A stretch of 10,296 nt of DNA from Actinomycetes bacterium (lineage in GTDB: Bacteria > Actinomycetota > Actinomycetes > Propionibacteriales > Nocardioidaceae), in NCBI GenBank assembly GCA_023252095.1, contig JAHEXN010000100.1, forward strand, positions 1-10,296, read 5' to 3'. This document shows, one piece after another, positions 1 to 5,708 of this stretch (position 1 is the first letter of the stretch; each line of letters begins with the position of its first letter). A program made the position numbers and the translations under genes. The notes beneath the pieces are model-generated. The model worked only from the letters and a program-made list of their open reading frames with translations. It was not told the origin of the DNA and ran no database searches.

Positions 1-599
1 GCCAGGACCAGCCGCAACGGACCGTCGGACGACCTGCGGCGGGCCGGGCGGAACTGCTCGAGGTCGACCCCGAGCGGCACCGTGCGCACGGGGCAGCCGG
101 CCGACTCCGCGACTCCCGCGAGCTCGGCCCGCGCAAACTCCGACGTCACCACGACCCGGTCGAAGGAGCGCACGAGCAGCCGGTTCAGCACCGCGATCGA
201 GACCTTCGCACTGGCGTCGCGTCGGGTACGCATCGCCATCATGTCGCTCATCCGCTCGTGCGAGAACAGGACCGCACCGACCTCCCGGCGTCGCGCCCAG
301 CGGGCCACCGGAAGCAGCGTCGTCTTGTCGTGCACCTCGACCGACGTCGGTGCGAACTCCTCCAGCACGTCCAGCACGCGCCAGGGCTCGACGATCAGGC
401 GGTAGTGGTCGCCGACCCGTGGCGCCCGAACCTGGACGACGTCCCCGTGATCCGTCGACCAACGGTCGTCGCGCGGACCCGGCAGGACCAGGAGCCGCTC
501 GGCACCACGGTCGACGTACCCGGCGCCGATCGCCTCGACCGCCGTCTTCATGCCGCCCGACGTGGGACCGACGAAGTTCGCGAGCTGCACGATGCGCAC
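1..599 (-). CDS. Glycosyltransferase family 4-like protein, N-terminal part (3' end beyond window)
   Basis: The visible 199 codons, read from a GTG at 599, begin MRIVQLANFVGPTSGGMKTA. This is a first beta strand followed by the Gly-rich loop (PTSGG, residues 12-16) typical of the N-terminal Rossmann domain of GT-B enzymes of family GT4. Further on are a HDKTTLLP segment, a SHERMSD segment and, near residues 172-180, VPLGVDLEQFRP, the linker motif (GVDxxxFxP) that precedes the C-terminal nucleotide-sugar-binding domain. The frame then enters LRLVL, the first strand of that domain, and is cut by the window edge, so the EX7E-type donor motif cannot be seen. The family transfers a sugar from an activated donor to a lipid, glycan or small molecule on the cytoplasmic side; donor and acceptor cannot be told here. 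No Shine-Dalgarno sequence precedes the GTG; an in-frame GTG at 590 is an alternative start. It lies 64 bp downstream of the MFS gene on the same strand. Confidence 0.85.
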   Translation of the reverse strand, partial: MRIVQLANFVGPTSGGMKTAVEAIGAGYVDRGAERLLVLPGPRDDRWSTDHGDVVQVRAPRVGDHYRLIVEPWRVLDVLEEFAPTSVEVHDKTTLLPVARWARRREVGAVLFSHERMSDMMAMRTRRDASAKVSIAVLNRLLVRSFDRVVVTSEFARAELAGVAESAGCPVRTVPLGVDLEQFRPARRRSSDGPLRLVL

Positions 600-662
600 G
601 TCGAGCCACGGTGCCCGTTCAGGGTGAACCACAAGCGACCCGGCCGTGGCCCGGTCTCGACG
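599..662 (-). other. Nested inverted repeat filling the MFS-glycosyltransferase gap
   Basis: CGTCGAG at 599-605 pairs with CTCGACG at 656-662. CCACGG at 606-611 pairs with CCGTGG at 644-649, leaving a 6-nt bulge at 650-655. Inside the loop GTTCA (617-621) pairs with TGAAC (625-629) around GGG. The outer arm starts one base after the MFS stop codon and ends on the first base of the glycosyltransferase GTG start. There is no T-run, so it is not a classic intrinsic terminator. It could be a processing or stability element, or a structure that limits initiation at the unled GTG. The pairing is seen directly; the role is inference. Confidence 0.45.
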
Positions 663-663
663 C

Positions 664-1848
664 TCAGGCGTCGGGCTGCACGCCCTTGACCCGCAGGCCG
701 AGCACGCCCGCGACGACGCACGCCAGGGCCACGCACCCCATGAACGGCGCGAAGATCGTGTCGACGCCCCACCGGGTCGCTGCGACGCCCGCGGCGATCG
801 TGGGCAGCGCCATCGCACCGTAGGCCAGCACGTAGAAGGCCGACATGACCTCGCCACGGTGGCCGGCCGGGAGCACGTGGCCGAGGTGACGCAGCGAGCT
901 CCCGAAGGCGAGCCCGAAGAAGAACCCCAGGAGGACCGAGCAGATCGCGAGGAACCAGGCGTCGCCCACGTGGACCGCGACGACGCAGAGCCCCAGGCTC
1001 GCCGCGGTGCCGAGGTCGCCGACGATCGCGGACCGGCGGGTGTCGCGGTCCCCCGCCGCGACCTGGCTTGCCGCCGCGGCCAGCGCCGACCCGCCGACGA
1101 CCGCGCCGCCGAACACGAGGTTGTCGGTGCCGACCGCGACGGACGCGATCGTGGGGTACAGCGACAGGAACACCCCGAGCACCGACCACGCCGCCATGAC
1201 CCCGAGTGCCGCGAACGCGAAGTCGGGAGCGATCGCGGCCGGCACGCGGGGACGAGCGACGTGCAGGGCGACGCTCGGGTCCACGTCGTGGGTCTCGCGC
1301 ATCAGCACGACCGCGAGCAGGGCAAGACCGCTGAGGGCCGCCAGCACGACGTAGGGCACGACGAGCGGAGCCGGTCCGTACTGGGCGTCGACCGAGGTCG
1401 CCAGGATCGCGATGCCGATGCCCACGTTGAACGCGACGCCGGTGCGCCGTCCCGTCGCCGCTCCGTCGTCGGGTCGCAGGTCGAGCAGCGCGGCGCTGCC
1501 GACCACGACAATCGCCCCGACCGAGAACCCGTGGATGACCCGCGCCGCGACCAGCGCGGCGACCGACCCCGCCACCATGAAGACGACCAGGCCGAGGAGC
1601 AGGCCGGCCACCGCCGCCAGCAGGAGCGGACGCCGGCCGTACCGGTCGGAGATCGACCCGGAGACCAGCACGCTGACGAGCGCCGCGAGCGCGTAGGCCG
1701 CGAACACCACCGTCGTCGTGACCGGGGCGAAGTCCCACTCGCCGGCGTAGATCCCGTAGAGGGGCGACGGAGCGCCGGAGATCCCGAGCGCCAGGCCGAG
1801 CACGCCGATGAGGGCCGGGTAGGCCCACCGCTGGGACGTGCGGGTCAT
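664..1848 (-). CDS. Major facilitator superfamily (MFS) transporter
   Basis: This is a 394-residue polytopic membrane protein with about twelve hydrophobic helices: roughly 9-30, 43-65, 75-92, 96-120, 136-156, 163-185, 211-235, 240-263, 272-293, 297-318, 335-357 and 362-388. The loop after helix 2 carries GSISDRYGRRP (about 63-73), the MFS motif A consensus GxxxDRxGRR, which settles the family. The length is normal for a 12-helix MFS carrier. The family uses proton or solute gradients to move small molecules across the cytoplasmic membrane; this one resembles drug or metabolite exporters in layout, but no substrate can be read from the sequence. The ATG at 1848 is supported by a strong ribosome-binding site (GGAGGAGG, 1862-1855, 6 nt spacer). 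It is divergent from the amidase, so the two could share regulation, for example transport and hydrolysis of a related amide; that link is inference. Confidence 0.9.
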   Translation of the reverse strand: MTRTSQRWAYPALIGVLGLALGISGAPSPLYGIYAGEWDFAPVTTTVVFAAYALAALVSVLVSGSISDRYGRRPLLLAAVAGLLLGLVVFMVAGSVAALVAARVIHGFSVGAIVVVGSAALLDLRPDDGAATGRRTGVAFNVGIGIAILATSVDAQYGPAPLVVPYVVLAALSGLALLAVVLMRETHDVDPSVALHVARPRVPAAIAPDFAFAALGVMAAWSVLGVFLSLYPTIASVAVGTDNLVFGGAVVGGSALAAAASQVAAGDRDTRRSAIVGDLGTAASLGLCVVAVHVGDAWFLAICSVLLGFFFGLAFGSSLRHLGHVLPAGHRGEVMSAFYVLAYGAMALPTIAAGVAATRWGVDTIFAPFMGCVALACVVAGVLGLRVKGVQPDA

Positions 1849-1967
1849 CGAGCTCCTCCTCCGCGACCGTCCGTCAGGGGGCCGGAGCGCCTGCTCAGGC
1901 TAGGGGTCGTCGCGATCACGCCCAGCAGCGGACCGCGCCCCAGTGCGTCCGGCCTAGGCTCGGAGCC
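1849..1967. promoter_or_regulatory. Divergent promoter region between MFS gene and amidase
   Basis: The 119-bp spacer serves two divergent genes. Toward the amidase, TAGGCT at 1955-1960 ends 7 nt before the ATG, so transcription would start at or beside the A of the start codon (leaderless). Toward the MFS gene, TAGCCT (1902-1897, minus) is a -10 candidate, followed by GGAGGAGG as ribosome-binding site. Neither has a convincing -35. Each candidate overlaps a short inverted repeat: GCCTG/CAGGC (1889-1893 and 1896-1900) and GGCTC-G-GAGCC (1957-1967). These could be operator half-sites, but they are short for DNA this GC-rich. Confidence 0.4.
1955..1960 (+). promoter_or_regulatory. -10 box (TAGGCT) of a leaderless amidase transcript
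   Basis: TAGGCT fits the actinobacterial sigma-A TAnnnT pattern and lies 7 nt upstream of the ATG at 1968. With usual -10 to +1 spacing, transcription would begin at the start codon itself. The absence of a usable Shine-Dalgarno sequence agrees with this. No clear -35 is visible 16-19 nt upstream. Confidence 0.5.
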
Positions 1968-3368
1968 ATGACGGCGCTCCACGAGCTCGATGCCCACGAC
2001 CTGGCCGCGGCGTTGCGGCGGCATGAGGTCTCCGCAGCGGAGGTCGTCGCCCACCAGGCCGACCGGATCGCGGCGCACGACACCGACCTGCGGGCGTTCC
2101 TCACGCCCACGATCGACGCGGCGCTGGAGCAAGCCGCCGCGATCGATGACTCCGGCGACGCGGAAGGCGGCTTCACCGGTGTGCCGATCGCGGTGAAGGA
2201 CCTCACCTCGACCGCCGGCGTCCGCACGACCCTCGGCTCGACGCTGCTGGCCGACTCGGTCCCGGACGTCGACGCCCACGTCGTGCGTCTCGTCCGCGAG
2301 GCCGGGCTCGTGAGCCTGGGCAAGACGAACACGCCGGAGTTCGGGCTGTCGTCGTACACCGACAACGACGTCCTCGGCGCGACGTCGACACCGTGGCGAC
2401 TCGGGCTGAACGCGGGCGGCTCGAGCGGCGGTGCGGCAGCCGCGGTCGCGGCGGGCCTCGTGCCGTGGGCGCTCGGCAGCGACGGCGGCGGGTCGATCCG
2501 CATCCCGTCGAGCTGCTGCGGCGTGGTCGGGTTCAAGCCGACGCGGGGCCGCATCAGCCCGGGTCCAGTCGGCAGCGACTGGAACGGACTCGCGTCCGAC
2601 GGACCGATCGCCCGCACGGTTCGTGACGCCGCGGCGCTGCTCGACGTGCTGGCCGTGCCGCAGCTCGGCGACGCACGGTACGTCGGCGGGTCCGGCGGCT
2701 TCGCCGAGGCGGTTCGCCAGGATCCCGGAGCTCTGCGAATTGCGGCGTGGGCCGACCCCTACCTCCCCGGGATCGAGACCGACCCTCGGATCCGTGCCGT
2801 GTGGGAGGACGCGCTGCGTCTCCTCGCGTCGCTGGGCCACGAGGTCCACATCGTCGAGAATCCCTTCCCGCCCGAGCTCGAGCCGCAGTTCAACGTGGTG
2901 TGGAGCAGTGGCATGGCGGCGGCACCCATCCCGCCGGAGGCCGAGCCGCTGCTGAGGCAGAACACGCGGTACTGGCGCGAGCGCGGCTCACGCCACAGCG
3001 CGGCCGAGCTGGCCGGGGCGATGCAGTTCCTCGAGACCACGACACGCCAGGTCCTGACCGGACTGGGCTCCTACGACGTGTTCCTGACCCCGACGCTCGC
3101 GATGCTGCCACGGCCGCACGCGTGGTTCACCGAGTCCGACGACCCGGTCGAGGCGCATCGGCGCGAGCTGCTCTTCACGCCGTTCACGGCGGTCTACAAC
3201 ATGGCGGGCATCCCGGCCGCGAGCGTGCCGTTCGGTCAGGTCGACGGACTCCCGGTGGGCGTCATGCTCGGCGCGCACCAGGGCAGCGACGCCCTGCTGC
3301 TGTCGCTCATGGCCCAGCTCGAGGCAGCGGCCGGCTGGTCCACGCTGCCGATCGACCCACGTGGGTAG
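1968..3368 (+). CDS. Amidase (amidase-signature family hydrolase)
   Basis: A 466-residue member of the amidase-signature family, which hydrolyses C-N amide bonds with a Ser-cisSer-Lys triad. Lys77 lies in IAVKDL, the cis-Ser is Ser152 in GGSSGG (150-155), and the nucleophile is Ser176 in DGGGSIRIP (172-180). The 24-residue spacing between the serines matches characterised members such as malonamidase E2 and FAAH. GFKPTRGRIS (188-197) and the C-terminal AGIPAASVPFG also fit. No signal peptide is seen, so it is probably cytoplasmic. It is unlikely to be GatA of the Glu-tRNA(Gln) amidotransferase because gatB and gatC are not beside it and the C-terminal half is that of stand-alone amidases. Only a 2-nt gap separates GGAG from the ATG, too close for a Shine-Dalgarno sequence, so the start appears leaderless. 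The substrate is unknown. The divergent neighbour is an MFS transporter. Confidence 0.92.
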   Translation: MTALHELDAHDLAAALRRHEVSAAEVVAHQADRIAAHDTDLRAFLTPTIDAALEQAAAIDDSGDAEGGFTGVPIAVKDLTSTAGVRTTLGSTLLADSVPDVDAHVVRLVREAGLVSLGKTNTPEFGLSSYTDNDVLGATSTPWRLGLNAGGSSGGAAAAVAAGLVPWALGSDGGGSIRIPSSCCGVVGFKPTRGRISPGPVGSDWNGLASDGPIARTVRDAAALLDVLAVPQLGDARYVGGSGGFAEAVRQDPGALRIAAWADPYLPGIETDPRIRAVWEDALRLLASLGHEVHIVENPFPPELEPQFNVVWSSGMAAAPIPPEAEPLLRQNTRYWRERGSRHSAAELAGAMQFLETTTRQVLTGLGSYDVFLTPTLAMLPRPHAWFTESDDPVEAHRRELLFTPFTAVYNMAGIPAASVPFGQVDGLPVGVMLGAHQGSDALLLSLMAQLEAAAGWSTLPIDPRG

Positions 3369-3375
3369 AGCGCGC

Positions 3376-3485
3376 CATCCGCTCGGTGGGCGGTGAGCTG
3401 GCCGTCGCCGCTGGGGACGTCATGACGGCAGGCCCACCGCCACGCGGAGCGGGTGACGGCAGGCTCACCGCCCCAGCAGCGGGGG
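3376..3485. repeat. Three copies of a ~30-bp repeat, one inverted, in the convergent amidase/map gap
   Basis: TGACGGCAGGCCCACCGCC at 3423-3441 and TGACGGCAGGCTCACCGCC at 3454-3472 are direct copies with one mismatch, 31 bp apart. Similarity continues after each as an AGCGGG-containing tail. A third copy lies inverted at about 3376-3406: GGCGGTGAGCTGGCCGTC at 3389-3406 matches the reverse complement of the 3454 copy at 16 of 18 positions and of the 3423 copy at 15 of 18. GGGCGGTGAGC (3388-3398) and GCTCACCGCCC (3463-3473) form a perfect 11-bp inverted repeat. Transcripts from either side could therefore fold into alternative 18-bp stems with loops of 17 or 48 nt. There is no T-tract. It probably acts as a bidirectional transcript end or is a dispersed intergenic repeat; the role is inference. 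Confidence 0.7.
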
Positions 3486-3497
3486 TGAGGTGAACGG

Positions 3498-4268
3498 TCA
3501 GGCGCGGGCGGTCATGACGATCGGTTCGCCGTCGGTGATGGCGATCGTGTGCTCGACGTGGGCGCCGCGGGAGCCGTCGGCGCTGCGGATCGTCCAGCCG
3601 TCGGGGTCCATCACGATCTCGTCGGTCGTCTGCAGGAACCACGGCTCGATCGCGATCACGAGACCCGGCTTGAGCGGGAACCCGCGCCCCGGGCGACCGT
3701 CGTTGGGGATGTGCGGCTCGCCGTGCATCGTGCGACCCACGCCGTGCCCGCCGAACTGGGTGTTGACGCGGAGACCGTTCGCGCGCGCGACGTCACCGAT
3801 CGCGCGACCGATGTCGCCGACCCGGTTGCCGGGGCGCGCGACCGCGATCGCCGCGTCGAGGGCCTGCTGGGTCACGTCGATCAGACGCAGGTCCTCCTCG
3901 CGCGGGGTGCCGACCACGACGCTGACCGCGGAGTCGCACACCCACCCGTCGACGCTGACCGCGAAGTCGAAGCTCGCGAGGTCGCCATCGGCCAGCACGT
4001 AGTCGTGCGGGAGTCCGTGCAGCACCGCGTCGTTGACCGACGTGCACAGGACCTTGCCGAACGGCCCGCGGCCGAACGACGGCGCGTAGTCGATGTAGCA
4101 CGACTCGGCGCCGCGCTCGGTGATCATGCGGTGGGCCAGGGCGTCGAGCTCGAGGAGGTTGACGCCGACGTCGGCGGCCTCCTGGAGCGCGGTCAGCACC
4201 TCTCCGACGAACCGGCCCGCAGGCCGCATCTCGTCGATCTGGGTCGGGGTCAGGAGCTCGATCGCCAT
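3498..4268 (-). CDS. map: Type I methionine aminopeptidase
   Basis: This 256-residue protein removes the initiator methionine from nascent proteins in the cytoplasm using a dinuclear metal centre. All five metal ligands are present with E. coli spacing: Asp101 and Asp112 (SFDFAVSVDGWVCD), His175 in GGHGVGR, Glu208 in AIEPW and Glu239 in HVEHT. His84 in LHGLP and His182 in MHGEPH are the substrate-side histidines. The length fits a type I enzyme without the N-terminal zinc-binding extension found in some actinobacterial paralogs. It stands alone rather than beside secY/adk/infA, so it may be an additional copy of map. No Shine-Dalgarno sequence precedes the ATG; a TAGGCT box lies 9 nt upstream, suggesting a leaderless or nearly leaderless message. 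It is convergent with the amidase and divergent from the SGNH hydrolase gene. Confidence 0.95.
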   Translation of the reverse strand: MAIELLTPTQIDEMRPAGRFVGEVLTALQEAADVGVNLLELDALAHRMITERGAESCYIDYAPSFGRGPFGKVLCTSVNDAVLHGLPHDYVLADGDLASFDFAVSVDGWVCDSAVSVVVGTPREEDLRLIDVTQQALDAAIAVARPGNRVGDIGRAIGDVARANGLRVNTQFGGHGVGRTMHGEPHIPNDGRPGRGFPLKPGLVIAIEPWFLQTTDEIVMDPDGWTIRSADGSRGAHVEHTIAITDGEPIVMTARA

Positions 4269-4277
4269 AGTGCGATC

Positions 4278-4283
4278 AGCCTA
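4278..4283 (-). promoter_or_regulatory. -10 box (TAGGCT) of map
   Basis: On the minus strand TAGGCT is followed by GATCGCACT and then the ATG at 4268. A start of transcription about 7 nt after the box leaves a leader of 0-3 nt. The hexamer is identical to that before the amidase. No convincing -35 is seen. The rest of the 64-bp divergent spacer (4269-4332) shows nothing else clear. Confidence 0.45.
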
Positions 4284-4332
4284 CGTCCGCAGGCCCCGGG
4301 CCGGATCGGGTGGCGTCAGGTTGGATGGTCCC

Positions 4333-4999
4333 GTGACGTCGTTCGACTACTCCAACCTGAGCGGACGCCGCCCGGGGCTGTTCCTGCGCACCGCCGGACG
4401 GGTGTCCCGCGGCGTGCGCGACGTGCAGGACCAGGTCGCCCCGTACGCCACCTGGTGGGAGCAGCAGAACCGCGCAGCCCTGACGGCCGACGGCCCACTC
4501 TGGGTCGTCCTGGGCGACTCGATGTCCCGGGGCATCGGGGCATCGGCGCCGGATCGCGGCTGGGTGGGCGCGTTGCGCGACCGGCTGCCGCACCGCGTCG
4601 TCAACCTGTCGGTCTCCGGCGGCCTGATCCGCGACGTCATCGACCGCCAGCTGCCCGCCCTGCGATCGCTGGAGGTCGTCCCGGACCTGGTGACCGTGAT
4701 GATCGGGAGCAACGACCTGTTCAACCGCCGGCAGAGCCGCCTCGTCGAGGCACATGCGGACGAGCTCGTCGACGTGCTGCCCGACGGCGCCGTCGTCGCG
4801 TCGCTGCCGCAGCCGCGTCGCGCCGCGCGGGCGTTCAACGACACGGTCGTCGGCACTGGACGGTTCCGGCTCGCCGAGTTCCGCGATCCGCGGCTGCGGT
4901 CGTGGTCCGGCCGCCTGGCCGCCTGGCCGGTTCCACCCCAACGACGCCGGCTACGCCGCGATGGCCGAGATCATGGCCGAGGCGGTCGGCCACCCCTGA
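4333..4999 (+). pseudogene. SGNH/GDSL-family hydrolase, frame broken before the C-terminal catalytic block
   Basis: From a GTG at 4333 the frame encodes VTSFDYSNLSG, then block I VVLGDSMSRG with nucleophile Ser63, block II NLSVSGG (Gly96) and block III IGSNDLF (Asn127), all hallmarks of SGNH esterases/lipases that cleave acyl or acetyl esters. After GRLAA (193-197) the frame goes out of register. The expected block V, RFHPNDAGYAAMAEIM, is encoded in the next frame from 4928 and ends at the TGA at 4997-4999. Between them four bases, tggc at 4924-4927, stand where one codon is expected, namely the catalytic Asp of D-x-x-H. A single extra base therefore removes the Asp-His pair and sends the first frame on to about 5052. 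Corrected length would be about 221 residues. This is either a true pseudogene or a sequencing error. No signal peptide is obvious. A weak GGATGG lies 4 nt before the GTG. Confidence 0.82.
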
Positions 5000-5041
5000 G
5001 GTCGGCGGTCCGCTCGGCCGGGGTCCGCTTCGACCGCAGAC

Positions 5042-5305
5042 CTACAGGCTGACCTCAGCGCGGTCGAGCAGCATCCAGACCTCCGGCTGCAGCGCCTGCA
5101 ACGCCTTGAGGAGGGGTGCAGTGCCCCGCAGCTGGAGGACCGTGACCCGCAGCACCACGACCTCCACGAGACCTGCTGCCGATCCGACCTGGCCGACGGT
5201 GCGGGTCCAGGTCAGCCCGCGCTCCACGAAGATCGCGGTCACCCGGCCCTCGTCGTCGGGGCGCACCGTGACGGTCACCGCCGAGCCCGACTTCATGACG
5301 AGCAT
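5042..5305 (-). CDS. Hypothetical 87-residue protein
   Basis: I do not recognise this family. The protein begins MLVMKSGSAVTVTVRPDDEGRV and looks like a short mixed strand/helix domain: alternating hydrophobic residues at about 10-15 and 22-27 (TVTVRP, VTAIFVE), a hydrophobic stretch at about 45-60 (GLVEVVVLRVTVLQL) and a Leu-rich end (PLLKALQALQPEVWMLLDRAEV). Val/Leu content is high, but no segment is a convincing transmembrane helix. It starts 2 nt after the stop of the 124-residue membrane protein gene, and GAGGAGAAGG precedes the ATG, so the two genes are almost certainly translated from one message and may work together. An in-frame ATG at 5296 is an alternative start. It converges on the broken hydrolase gene across 42 bp that hold no clear terminator. 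Confidence 0.65.
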   Translation of the reverse strand: MLVMKSGSAVTVTVRPDDEGRVTAIFVERGLTWTRTVGQVGSAAGLVEVVVLRVTVLQLRGTAPLLKALQALQPEVWMLLDRAEVSL

Positions 5306-5307
5306 GC

Positions 5308-5682
5308 TCAGCCCTTCTCCTCACGGGCCTCGAGGTTGAACACGATGACGCCGAAGGCGATCGCCACCAGGGCGACCGCACCCAGTGCACCCGTGCCGAA
5401 CACCGTGCCGTCATCGGCGGAGGTCACGGCCGAGGCGAGGCACGCGCCGCCGATCAGCGACGTGACCATCGCGACGAGCGGCCTCGGCGCTGCGGGCTCG
5501 CCACCGCTCCATCCGGCGTAGGCGATGCCGGCGACGGCGACCGCCGCGACGAGCAGCGCGATGCGCAGCGGCCAGAGGGCGCCCTCCGGCCAGTCGATCT
5601 CGAGGACTTGATCGAGGAAGAAGACCACGGCCACGACGAGCAGCGCCACCGTGACGACCCGACTGCGCGCACCTGTACCCAT
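5308..5682 (-). CDS. Small four-helix membrane protein of unknown function
   Basis: This 124-residue protein has four hydrophobic segments at about 9-27, 37-57, 69-88 and 96-116, joined by short loops, with a charged C-terminus (EAREEKG). No family motif is recognised, so no function is given. The first helix is preceded by MGTGARSR, a positively charged start that favours a cytoplasmic N-terminus. The ATG at 5682 is chosen because the hydrophobic protein begins there and because TAGGGT lies exactly 7 nt upstream, the same geometry as at the amidase. There is no Shine-Dalgarno sequence, so a leaderless start is likely. It lies 26 bp downstream of the SDR gene on the same strand, so read-through from the lipid operon is also possible. 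The 87-residue gene follows after 2 nt. Confidence 0.75.
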   Translation of the reverse strand: MGTGARSRVVTVALLVVAVVFFLDQVLEIDWPEGALWPLRIALLVAAVAVAGIAYAGWSGGEPAAPRPLVAMVTSLIGGACLASAVTSADDGTVFGTGALGAVALVAIAFGVIVFNLEAREEKG

Positions 5683-5689
5683 GCGCGAA

Positions 5690-5695
5690 ACCCTA
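5690..5695 (-). promoter_or_regulatory. -10 box (TAGGGT) before the small membrane protein gene
   Basis: TAGGGT on the minus strand is followed by seven bases (TTCGCGC) and the ATG at 5682, placing +1 at the start codon. It sits in the 26-bp gap after the SDR stop, so any -35 would lie inside the SDR coding end, where none stands out. The box would let the 124-aa/87-aa pair be expressed apart from the upstream lipid operon. Confidence 0.4.
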
Positions 5696-5708
5696 GCGGC
5701 CGTCGCGC

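Noticed and set aside
646..1971. A 441-codon plus-strand open frame opposite the MFS gene
   Set aside because: Its product is highly charged (Arg/Asp/Glu/His repeats) with no domain, while the opposite strand encodes a clean 12-helix transporter with motif A and a strong ribosome-binding site.
1968..3368. Calling the amidase GatA of the tRNA amidotransferase
   Set aside because: No gatC or gatB is adjacent and it stands alone opposite a transporter; the shared signature motif alone does not justify the assignment.
3376..3485. A CRISPR array
   Set aside because: There are only two direct copies with one mismatch plus one inverted copy, no regular unique spacers and no cas genes.
4913..4928. 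The 8-bp tandem GCCTGGCC duplication as the direct cause of the hydrolase frameshift
   Set aside because: Deleting one 8-bp copy does not bring the FHPND frame back in register; the required net change is one base (or any 3n+1 bases).
3549..5339. A 596-codon plus-strand open frame across map and the hydrolase
   Set aside because: It is antisense to map with all metal ligands intact and out of frame with the SGNH motifs; the composition is Arg/Asp/Val-rich shadow sequence.
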